Made by a program: the position numbers and the translations under genes. Of a stretch of DNA of 64,000 nucleotides, positions 9,138 to 16,305 are shown piece by piece. Source of the stretch: Chitinophaga varians (lineage in GTDB: Bacteria > Bacteroidota > Bacteroidia > Chitinophagales > Chitinophagaceae); assembly GCF_012641275.1 (NCBI RefSeq), contig NZ_JABAIA010000001.1:1302001-1366000 (forward strand), read 5' to 3'. Within the stretch, counting starts at the first letter, position 1. Each line of letters opens with the position of its first letter. The notes beneath the pieces are model-generated. The model had not been told where the DNA came from and made no database searches. It saw nothing but the letters and a program-made list of their open reading frames with translations.

Positions 9138-10074
9138 TATCGGAGGGACTAATACCAAATTCGGCATTGTAGATCGCAGAGGTAATATTTTGTGTGATGG
9201 TCGTATGTTAACGAATAAACATGAAGATGTAAACTGCTTTCTGGATGAACTTCACCAACAGTTATCTGGTTTGATAGCACAGGTAGGAGGAATCGAAAAT
9301 ATCAAAGGTATTGGCGTTGGCGCTCCCAACGGCAACTATTACAACGGTAATATTGAATATGCTCCGAACCTGCGCTGGAAAGGCGTAGTTCCCTTAGCCA
9401 GCCTGCTCGAGAAAAAATTCGGGCTACCGGCTGTATTAACCAATGATGCCAACGCTGCCGCCCTGGGCGAACTGATCTACGGCGCAGCACGCGGCATGAA
9501 AGACTTTATCGTGATCACCCTCGGCACCGGCGTAGGCAGCGGTATTGTTGCCAACGGGCAGCTGATCTATGGTCACGATGGTTTTGCCGGCGAACTGGGT
9601 CACATCATCGTGATCCCTGGTGGCCGTTACCACCCGGGCACCGGCGCCTACGGCTCTCTTGAAGCCTACGCTTCCGCGACCGGCGTTACCAACACCGCGA
9701 TCGAATTCCTCGCCACCCGGCCGGACGTGCCCAGCATGATGCGCGAGCACACCAAAGAGGAAATCAATTCCAAACTGATCTACGAAGCTGCCATGAAAGG
9801 CGATCCGCTGGCCATGGAAGTATACGAGTTCACCGGCCAGATACTGGGCGCCGCCCTGGCCAACTTCGTGATGTTCTCCAGCCCTGAAGCCATCATCCTC
9901 TTTGGTGGCCTCACACAGGCAGGCGATGTGATCATGAAACCGGTAAGAGAGCACATGGAAAAAAATCTGCTGCCCATCTTCCAGAATAAAGTTAAATTGC
10001 TGTTCTCTGAACTGAAGGAAAGCGACGCCGCCATCCTCGGTGCCAGCGCCCTGGCCTGGGAAATGAAAGACTAG
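9109..10074 (+). CDS. ROK-family sugar kinase lacking the zinc-binding cysteines
   Basis: A 321-aa cytoplasmic ROK kinase, probably phosphorylating glucose or N-acetylglucosamine at O6. The ATP phosphate-binding loop [10 protein letters not shown], the catalytic region [12 protein letters not shown] and [10 protein letters not shown], and ELGHI are intact. The usual CxCGxxGC zinc motif is replaced by PGTGAYGS (within [15 protein letters not shown]), so all three zinc cysteines are gone while the motif's glycines remain. The start overlaps the permease gene by 29 bases, and the glycosylasparaginase gene follows 32 bases downstream, so the three are probably one operon. Sugar specificity is inferred from context only. 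Confidence 0.88.
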   Translation: MSQQLVVGIDIGGTNTKFGIVDRRGNILCDGRMLTNKHEDVNCFLDELHQQLSGLIAQVGGIENIKGIGVGAPNGNYYNGNIEYAPNLRWKGVVPLASLLEKKFGLPAVLTNDANAAALGELIYGAARGMKDFIVITLGTGVGSGIVANGQLIYGHDGFAGELGHIIVIPGGRYHPGTGAYGSLEAYASATGVTNTAIEFLATRPDVPSMMREHTKEEINSKLIYEAAMKGDPLAMEVYEFTGQILGAALANFVMFSSPEAIILFGGLTQAGDVIMKPVREHMEKNLLPIFQNKVKLLFSELKESDAAILGASALAWEMKD

Positions 10075-10106
10075 CCCATGGCTATCTGACAGCTAATAAA
10101 AATAAT

Positions 10107-11159
10107 ATGAAAAATAGAAGAAGTTTTCTGAAAACAGCGGCCCTTGGTGCCGCTGTTTTCTCTTTAGACAGTGTAACAGCTACGGCTGCACGCGCGCAGG
10201 CCAAAGCGCCCGTAAAAGGAAAACCCATCGTGCTCTCCACCTGGGATTTTGGCCGTGCTGCCAATGAAGCCGCATGGGAAATTCTTAAAAAAGGCGGTCG
10301 CGCCCTCGATGCCGTAGAAGCCGGCGTACGCGTGCCTGAAGCCGATCCCAATAACCACACCGTAGGCTACTCCGGTTATCCCGACCGCGACGGCCGCGTG
10401 ACCCTCGACGCCTGTATCATGGACGAACACGGCAACGCCGGCTCCGTGGCTGCACTCGAACATGTCACCCACGCCATCTCCGTGGCACGCCTCGTCATGG
10501 AAAAAACACCACATGTGATGCTGGTCGGCGACGGTGCCCTGCAATTCGCACTGGCCAACGGTTTCCAAAAAGAAAACCTGCTCACGCCGGAAGCGGAGAA
10601 AGCCTGGAAAGAATGGCTCAAAACATCCGAATACAAACCGGTCATCAACATAGAAAACAAATCGTACTCACCCACCAACGGCGCTACGGCCTTCAATCCG
10701 CTGATGCTGCCGGGGAACGTGTACAACCACGATACTATCGGCATGGTGGCCATGGACGCGGAAGGCAACCTCTCCGGCGCTTGCACTACCAGCGGAATGG
10801 CCTTCAAACTCCACGGCCGCGTAGGAGACTCCCCCATCATCGGCGCAGGCCTCTATGTGGATAACGAAATAGGCGCCGCCACCAGCACCGGCGTCGGCGA
10901 AGAAGTGATTAAAATCGTCGGCAGCCACCTCGTCGTGGAACTGATGCGCCAGGGATATCCACCGGAGAAAGCCTGTAAAGAAGCCGTAGAGCGCATCGTG
11001 AAAAGAAGCCCTTCCAAAGCAAAGGAAATACAGGTAGGCTTCCTTGCCCTCAATAAAAAAGGACAATACGGCGCTTATTGCCTCCAGAAAGGATTCAGCT
11101 ATGCTGTGCTCAGCAAGGATGTGAACAACACGCTGATAGACGGGAAACACCATTTTTAA
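10107..11159 (+). CDS. N4-(beta-N-acetylglucosaminyl)-L-asparaginase (glycosylasparaginase), Tat-exported
   Basis: An Ntn-hydrolase that cleaves the GlcNAc-Asn bond of N-linked glycopeptides. The 350-aa precursor starts with a twin-arginine signal (RRSFLKTAALGAA) ending near an ARA cleavage site. Self-processing is expected before Thr210 in the HDTIGMVA motif, giving alpha and beta chains; the WDFG motif near residue 46 and the GRVGDSPIIGAG segment fit the family. It is the third gene of the permease/ROK operon, so the released GlcNAc has an uptake route and kinase next door. Its presence argues that the substrates of this region include glycoproteins rather than chitin alone. A tandem-repeat hairpin begins within five bases of the stop codon. 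Confidence 0.93.
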   Translation: MKNRRSFLKTAALGAAVFSLDSVTATAARAQAKAPVKGKPIVLSTWDFGRAANEAAWEILKKGGRALDAVEAGVRVPEADPNNHTVGYSGYPDRDGRVTLDACIMDEHGNAGSVAALEHVTHAISVARLVMEKTPHVMLVGDGALQFALANGFQKENLLTPEAEKAWKEWLKTSEYKPVINIENKSYSPTNGATAFNPLMLPGNVYNHDTIGMVAMDAEGNLSGACTTSGMAFKLHGRVGDSPIIGAGLYVDNEIGAATSTGVGEEVIKIVGSHLVVELMRQGYPPEKACKEAVERIVKRSPSKAKEIQVGFLALNKKGQYGAYCLQKGFSYAVLSKDVNNTLIDGKHHF

Positions 11160-11162
11160 CCG

Positions 11163-11235
11163 GAATTACAAATTATGAATTACGAATTACGAATGAAACC
11201 GTAATTCGTAATTCGTAATTCGCAATTCGTAATTG
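11163..11235. repeat. Intergenic inverted repeat built of AATTACG units (copy 1)
   Basis: Tandem copies of GAATTACG on the left are followed, after a few bases, by tandem CGTAATT copies on the right, so the element folds on itself. It fills the gap between the glycosylasparaginase stop and the cutC start. Related copies lie at 25232-25357 and 42059-42122. Confidence 0.85.
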
Positions 11236-11242
11236 TCATGAC

Positions 11243-12007
11243 ATGTCTTTTGTCCTCGAAATATGCGCGGCCTCTGTTGCTTCCTGCATCGCAGCCGAAG
11301 AAGGAGGCGCCAGCCGCATTGAACTGTGCGATAACCTGCTGGAAGGCGGCACCACCCCCAGTTACGCTACCATCGCGGTGGCCCGCGAAAAAGTAAAAAT
11401 AGACCTCTATCCCATCATACGCCCCAGAGGCGGCGATTTCCTCTACTCCGACCTGGAATTTGAAGTGATGAAAAAAGATATCGTCCTCTGCAAAGAACTC
11501 GGCTGTAATGGCGTCGTGATCGGTATCCTTACGCCGGACGGGCGGGTCGACAAAAAACGCTGCAAAGAACTGGTCGACCTGGCATGGCCGATGGGCGTCA
11601 CTTTCCATCGTGCTTTCGACATGACCGACAACCCGTTTGAAGCACTGGAAGATATCATCGGGATCGGTTGCGAGCGCATTCTCACCTCCGGCGCCCGCAA
11701 TACCGCCGTGGAAGGGGCATCCCTGCTGAAAGACCTGGTGGAACGCGCCAACGACCGCATCGCCATCATGGCCGGCTCCGGCGTCAGGGCCAATAACATC
11801 GCAGACCTGGTCAAAACCACCGGCGTAACAGAATTCCATACCACCGCGAAAGCCTATGAAGAAAGCGGTATGGTGTACCGCAATCCCAATGTCAGCATGG
11901 GCGGCATTCCCGGCGTACCTGAATACGGCATCTCCCAGACCCAGCGCCAGGAAGTATTATTAATTCGTGAAAGAGGGGAAAAAGCCTTGCAGGAGATCAA
12001 CCAGTAG
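11243..12007 (+). CDS. cutC: CutC family protein
   Basis: A 254-aa TIM-barrel protein of the CutC family, historically linked to copper tolerance although its biochemical role is unsettled. Clear family motifs are EICAASVASCIAAEEGGA, RIELCDNL, IRPRGGDFLY and FHRAFDM. The ATG at 11243 is used; the AATTACG repeat lies immediately upstream, so no normal spacer is available for an extended leader. In Bacteroidota, CutC often sits beside glycosidases and N-acetylhexosamine genes as here, which suggests a link to glycan metabolism rather than copper (inference). Confidence 0.88.
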   Translation: MSFVLEICAASVASCIAAEEGGASRIELCDNLLEGGTTPSYATIAVAREKVKIDLYPIIRPRGGDFLYSDLEFEVMKKDIVLCKELGCNGVVIGILTPDGRVDKKRCKELVDLAWPMGVTFHRAFDMTDNPFEALEDIIGIGCERILTSGARNTAVEGASLLKDLVERANDRIAIMAGSGVRANNIADLVKTTGVTEFHTTAKAYEESGMVYRNPNVSMGGIPGVPEYGISQTQRQEVLLIRERGEKALQEINQ

Positions 12008-12038
12008 TCTATATTAGCAGAGAATATACAATATATGC

Positions 12039-12072
12039 TGCACGGCCCCTGTACGGCCGTGCAAGCCTTTTA
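12039..12072 (+). terminator. Terminator after cutC
   Basis: The stem TGCACGGCC/GGCCGTGCA (12039-12047 and 12055-12063) is followed by a short CCTTTT tract. Confidence 0.55.
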
Positions 12073-12087
12073 AAAGTGAACAACGAA

Positions 12088-12972
12088 ATGAAAAAACTGA
12101 TCATCGCAACCGGACTGTTGCTGGGCGGTCTATTCGCGCAGGCACAGGTCAAAGGCGTAAAACATGTCATCCTGATAGGCATGGACGGCTTTGGCGCTTA
12201 TTGTTTTCCGAAAGTGGACAATCCCAATATGAAACAGCTAATGAAAGAAGGCGCGTGGACACTGCAGGCACGCAGTGTACTGCCTTCCTCTTCCGCTGTC
12301 AACTGGGCTTCCATGGTCATGGGCGCCGGACCGGAAATACATGGCTATACCGAATGGGACAGCCGTAAACCCGAACTGCCGTCCCGCACACTCGATCAAT
12401 ACGGCATGTTCCCTTCTATCTACACCATCCTGCGCGAACAAAAACCCAAAGCGGAAATTGGCGTGATCTACAGCTGGGAAGGAATCGGGTACCTCTTCCC
12501 CAAAGCGGCGGTCAACAAGGACCTTGGCACCAAAGACAATGACAGTCTGGCTACCGAAGCATCTGTAGCCTATATCAAAGAGAAAAAACCGGACTTCCTT
12601 TTTATACATTTTGATCAGCCGGACGGTGTTGGGCACAATATTGGTCACAATATCCAGCCTTACTTCGACCAGGTGAAAAAGAACGATGAACTGCTGGGCA
12701 AAATCCTGCAGGCTGTCAAAGATGCCGGCATCTGGGATAACACCATTATCCTCCTCACTGCCGATCATGGCGGTATCAAAAAAGGCCACGGCGGCAAAAC
12801 CATGGAAGAAATGCAGATTCCCTGGATTATCCGCGGCCCGGGCGTAAAGGCAAACAAAGAGCTTGGCACCAGTGTTGTTACGTACGATACCGCTGCCACC
12901 ATCGCCTGGATCTTTGGCTTGAAAACACCACAGGTATGGACCGGAAGACCTGTAACTGAAGCTTTTAAATGA
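12088..12972 (+). CDS. Secreted alkaline-phosphatase-superfamily phosphodiesterase/nucleotide pyrophosphatase-like enzyme
   Basis: A 294-aa secreted hydrolase of the NPP/alkaline phosphatase superfamily. The signal peptide is MKKLIIATGLLLGGLFAQAQ. ATG at 12088 is chosen over an upstream in-frame GTG at 12076 because it starts exactly at the signal peptide. Metal-binding and nucleophile motifs are present: IGMDGFGAY, SSSAVNWASM with the likely nucleophile Ser, HFDQPDGVGH and TADHGG followed by GHGG. The protein is compact compared with eukaryotic NPPs. It sits in a run of secreted glycan-degrading genes; a role in releasing phosphate or sugar phosphate from decorated glycans is possible but not shown. 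The stop codon overlaps the left end of an inverted repeat. Confidence 0.82.
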   Translation: MKKLIIATGLLLGGLFAQAQVKGVKHVILIGMDGFGAYCFPKVDNPNMKQLMKEGAWTLQARSVLPSSSAVNWASMVMGAGPEIHGYTEWDSRKPELPSRTLDQYGMFPSIYTILREQKPKAEIGVIYSWEGIGYLFPKAAVNKDLGTKDNDSLATEASVAYIKEKKPDFLFIHFDQPDGVGHNIGHNIQPYFDQVKKNDELLGKILQAVKDAGIWDNTIILLTADHGGIKKGHGGKTMEEMQIPWIIRGPGVKANKELGTSVVTYDTAATIAWIFGLKTPQVWTGRPVTEAFK

Positions 12973-13060
12973 TTTTCGATTTTTTGATTTTCGGATGTTG
13001 GGATTTATTTGATGATTTGTTATTGAATCCCGAAATCCGTAAATCAAAAAATCGAAAATC
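12971..13060. repeat. Inverted repeat with 20-bp perfect arms, ATTTTTTGATTT family (copy 1)
   Basis: GATTTTCGATTTTTTGATTT (12971-12990) is exactly complementary to 13041-13060. The left arm supplies the last two bases of the TGA stop of the preceding gene. A related element with the same 12-base core lies at 40221-40314. Confidence 0.85.
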
Positions 13061-13077
13061 CCTAAATCATATATGTT

Positions 13078-13851
13078 ATGAAAAGATTGCTGCTCGTCAC
13101 CGTCGTTTGTCTGACAGGATTATCACTCACAGCCCAGGTGCAAAAAGTGAAAGTACTGACCTACAACATCCATCACGGTGAAAACATGAAAGGCCTGCTC
13201 GACCTTCAGGGGATTGCCAACGTGATCCTCGCTACCAATCCGGACCTGGTAGCCCTGCAGGAAGTCGACAGTGCTACCCAACGCACTAAAAACACCGACC
13301 AGCTTAAAGAACTGGCAGCGATCACCGGCATGTACACCTACTTTGCCAAAGCAATGAACTTCGATGGCGGTGGCTATGGCACCGGTATCCTCTCCCGCTT
13401 CCCTATCACGGAAGCCATTACGCTTCCTTTACCTTCTGTCACGAAGGAAGAAGTGGAGCCGAGAGTGGCCGGCATCATCACCGTAAAACTGCCAGGCGAC
13501 AGCCTGCTGCACTTTGTCAGCGCCCACCTCGATGCAGAAAAGCCCGCGGCCAATCGTATCGCACAGGCCAACCAGCTGGCGGCCTACTTTAAGGAAACAA
13601 AAACACCTGTCATCCTCGCCGGCGACTTTAACGCGCTTCCCGCCAGTAAAGAAATAAAAACACTGAAAAAGATATTCACTGACGCTACCCAGCAGATGGG
13701 GCCTACCTTCCCTGCCGACTCTCCACGCGTAAAGCTGGACTATATCATGGTCCACCCGCAAAACCGCTGGAATGTCACCGGGGCAAGGATCATCGAAGAA
13801 GCGGTAGCTTCCGACCACCGCCCCGTGCTCAGTGAACTGGAACTGAAATAA
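13078..13851 (+). CDS. Secreted endonuclease/exonuclease/phosphatase (EEP) family hydrolase
   Basis: A 257-aa member of the EEP fold (Mg-dependent phosphoesterases including nucleases, sphingomyelinases and inositol-phosphate phosphatases). It has an N-terminal signal peptide ending near LSLTAQ, then TYNIHHGE (Asn and Mg site), ALQEVDSAT (Glu metal ligand), GTGILSRFPI, AGDFNALP, LDYIMVHP and SDHRPV with the catalytic His. All active-site motifs are present. It lies between the phosphodiesterase-like gene and the GH20 gene, suggesting co-expression for degradation of a phosphorylated extracellular substrate, but the substrate cannot be named. Confidence 0.85.
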   Translation: MKRLLLVTVVCLTGLSLTAQVQKVKVLTYNIHHGENMKGLLDLQGIANVILATNPDLVALQEVDSATQRTKNTDQLKELAAITGMYTYFAKAMNFDGGGYGTGILSRFPITEAITLPLPSVTKEEVEPRVAGIITVKLPGDSLLHFVSAHLDAEKPAANRIAQANQLAAYFKETKTPVILAGDFNALPASKEIKTLKKIFTDATQQMGPTFPADSPRVKLDYIMVHPQNRWNVTGARIIEEAVASDHRPVLSELELK

Positions 13852-13877
13852 CTATCATCGAAATGCTAAAAGTGTCA

Positions 13878-16172
13878 ATGAAAAAATTGTTCTACCTGTG
13901 CCTTCTGGGTGGCACCGCCGCCCTGGGCAGCTGCTCCGGCTCCCGCCATGCAGATGCGCCCAAAGGAAAAGTAAGCATCATCCCGATGCCGGCCAGCATA
14001 ACAGAAAAACAGGATTCATTCCTGCTCGACAAACACACCGTGATTGTCGCTACCGGCGAAGCTGACCGCAAAACAGCGGCCCTCTTCAATGCCTGGCTGA
14101 AGGAATTCACCGGTTATGAACTGGATATCAAAGAGACAGGCGACAGAAACGCCATTACCCTGCATACCGGCAACGACAGCACTAACGCCGAAGGTTATAC
14201 GCTGAATGTGGACAACAAGGGCGTGACCATCAACGGTAACAGCGGCGCAGGCACTTTTTACGGCATACAGTCGCTCATCCAGCTGCTGCCCGTACAAAAG
14301 GCCGATGCCATGTACATCCCCGGCGTCAGCATCACCGATGCTCCCCGCTTCGCCTACCGTGGCCTCCACCTCGATGTGGGCCGTCACTTCTTCCCGGTGG
14401 AATTCATCAAAAAATATATCGATCTGCTGGCGATGCACAAATACAACACCTTCCACTGGCACCTCACGGAAGACCAGGGCTGGCGCATCGAGATCAAAAA
14501 ATATCCGCGCCTGCAGGAAGTGGCCTCCAAACGTAAAGAGACCATGGCCGGACATTACACCGAGAACAACCAACAATATGACGGAAAGCCCTATGGTGGC
14601 TTCTATACACAGGAGCAGGTGAAAGAAGTGGTGAAATATGCTACTGATCATTTTGTGACCGTCATCCCTGAAATAGAAATGCCCGGCCACGCGCTGGCTG
14701 CCCTCACCGCCTATCCCAACCTGGGCTGTACCGGCGGGCCCTACGCTGTAGGCACGCGCTGGGGCGTGTATGACGACGTGTATTGCGCCGGCAACGACAG
14801 CGTGTACGCCTTCCTTCAGGATGTGCTGGACGAAGTACTGCCGTTGTTCCCCAGCAAATACATCCACATCGGAGGTGATGAATGCCCCAAAGTGCGCTGG
14901 GAAAAATGCCCTAAATGCCAGGCCCGCATGAAACAGGAAGGCCTGAAAGACGCCCATGCCCTGCAGAGCTACTTCATACAGCGCATGGAAAAATACCTGA
15001 ACAGCAAAGGCCGTCAGATTATTGGCTGGGACGAAATCCTGGAAGGAGGCCTCGCCCCTAATGCCACCGTCATGAGCTGGCGAGGCATTGAAGGCGGTAT
15101 CGCCGCCGCAAAACAGCATCACGATGTGATTATGACGCCAGGCAGCTACTGCTACTTTGACCATTACCAGTCACAGGGCCACAACGAACCACTGGCTATC
15201 GGCGGCTATACCCCTGTCAGCAAAGTATACAGCTACGAACCCGTGCCCGCGGAGCTGAGCAAGGAAGAAGCTAAATACATCAAAGGCGCACAGGCCAACC
15301 TGTGGACCGAATACATCGCCAATACCGATTACCTCGAGTACATGGTATATCCCCGCGCTTCCGCACTGGCAGAAGTATTGTGGACGCCGGCCGGCAAACG
15401 CAACTACGATAACTTCGTGGACAGGCTTAAAGTACATGTAAAACGCCTCGACCAGAAGAAAGTGAACTACGCCAAACATGTGTTTGAAGTGACAGGCGCC
15501 GTGACCGACAATAAAAAAGGCGGCGTGGAAGTAAAACTCGACAGCAAGCTGGATGGCGGCAAAATCGTGTATACCCTCGACAGCACCGCTCCTTCCCTGC
15601 AGTCAAAAGCCTACAGCGGCCCGGTGCAGATACAGCAGTCAGGTACCCTGCGGGCGCAGGTATTCCAAGGCGACAAACCTTTCGGTAATGAATACAGCCA
15701 GCATTTCATCTTCCACAAAGCACTGGGTAAAAAAGTGACGCTCGCAGCGCCGCCCAGCAAGGATTATGATCCGGGCAGCAGCTTCGCGCTGGTAAATGGC
15801 ATTGAAGGCATCGCTTCCTATAATGACGGCCAGTGGTTTGGCTACAACGGCAAAAACATGGAAGCCGTGGTGGAACTGGACAGCATCCAGGACATCCGCC
15901 TGGTAGGCCTGAACACGCTGAACCTGCGGGCCAACTGGATTTATCCTCCCAAACAGGTCACCTTCTCCGTTTCAGAAGATGGCAAGACCTATAAAGAGAT
16001 ATATAAACAAACCACCTTCAATCAAACCGGTATCAACCAGGTACGAGGCAAGGTAGAGGCCCGTGGCCGTTTCGTGAAACTCAGCGCTGCCAACTTCGGC
16101 ACTATTCCTGCCGGAGGAGAAGGCGCCGGTAACCCGGCCTGGCTCTTTGTAGATGAAATGATCATACAATAA
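13878..16172 (+). CDS. Beta-N-acetylhexosaminidase, GH20 lipoprotein
   Basis: Releases terminal beta-linked GlcNAc or GalNAc by substrate-assisted catalysis. The 764-aa protein starting at 13878 opens with a lipoprotein signal (lipobox LGSC); the ATG at 13863 would add five residues. Order of domains: GH20b N-terminal domain (about 30-155), GH20 catalytic barrel (about 158-500) with HWHLTEDQGWR and the catalytic Asp-Glu pair in HIGGDECPK (residues 334-335), a CHB_HEX_C-like sandwich (motif YTLDSTAPS), and a C-terminal F5/8-like domain. It is expected on the outer membrane or in the periplasm. It follows the EEP gene by 26 bases, and a REP-like palindrome follows the stop. Confidence 0.94.
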   Translation: MKKLFYLCLLGGTAALGSCSGSRHADAPKGKVSIIPMPASITEKQDSFLLDKHTVIVATGEADRKTAALFNAWLKEFTGYELDIKETGDRNAITLHTGNDSTNAEGYTLNVDNKGVTINGNSGAGTFYGIQSLIQLLPVQKADAMYIPGVSITDAPRFAYRGLHLDVGRHFFPVEFIKKYIDLLAMHKYNTFHWHLTEDQGWRIEIKKYPRLQEVASKRKETMAGHYTENNQQYDGKPYGGFYTQEQVKEVVKYATDHFVTVIPEIEMPGHALAALTAYPNLGCTGGPYAVGTRWGVYDDVYCAGNDSVYAFLQDVLDEVLPLFPSKYIHIGGDECPKVRWEKCPKCQARMKQEGLKDAHALQSYFIQRMEKYLNSKGRQIIGWDEILEGGLAPNATVMSWRGIEGGIAAAKQHHDVIMTPGSYCYFDHYQSQGHNEPLAIGGYTPVSKVYSYEPVPAELSKEEAKYIKGAQANLWTEYIANTDYLEYMVYPRASALAEVLWTPAGKRNYDNFVDRLKVHVKRLDQKKVNYAKHVFEVTGAVTDNKKGGVEVKLDSKLDGGKIVYTLDSTAPSLQSKAYSGPVQIQQSGTLRAQVFQGDKPFGNEYSQHFIFHKALGKKVTLAAPPSKDYDPGSSFALVNGIEGIASYNDGQWFGYNGKNMEAVVELDSIQDIRLVGLNTLNLRANWIYPPKQVTFSVSEDGKTYKEIYKQTTFNQTGINQVRGKVEARGRFVKLSAANFGTIPAGGEGAGNPAWLFVDEMIIQ

Positions 16173-16177
16173 TTGCC

Positions 16178-16199
16178 CCCCGGGGCTGAAGCCCCGGGA
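16178..16199. repeat. REP-like palindrome CCCGGGGCTGAAGCCCCGGG (copy 1)
   Basis: A GC-rich palindrome with a GGGGCTGAAGCCCC core lies between the GH20 and nagB-like genes. Two related copies flank the region 49645-49766. It may also act as a transcription-attenuating hairpin. Confidence 0.7.
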
Positions 16200-16293
16200 A
16201 AATAAATTTAAATTAAATAAGAGCTAAATTTTAGCGAACATTAGCAGTATTTTATTTAATTTTCCGGCTCGTTTTTAAACCGCATCTAATCAA

Positions 16294-16301
16294 AAACGTT
16301 T
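16294..16301. promoter_or_regulatory. Candidate operator AAACGTTT before the nagB-like gene
   Basis: The palindromic core AAACGTTT lies five bases before the ATG and matches the core of the 7108-7119 palindrome between the sugar permeases, suggesting a shared regulator for the amino-sugar genes. Confidence 0.35.
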
Positions 16302-16305
16302 ACAA

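Noticed and set aside
11163..11235. AATTACG tandem units considered as a CRISPR or phage attachment site
   Set aside because: The units are 8 bases and inverted around a centre, with no spacers, integrase or tRNA end nearby.
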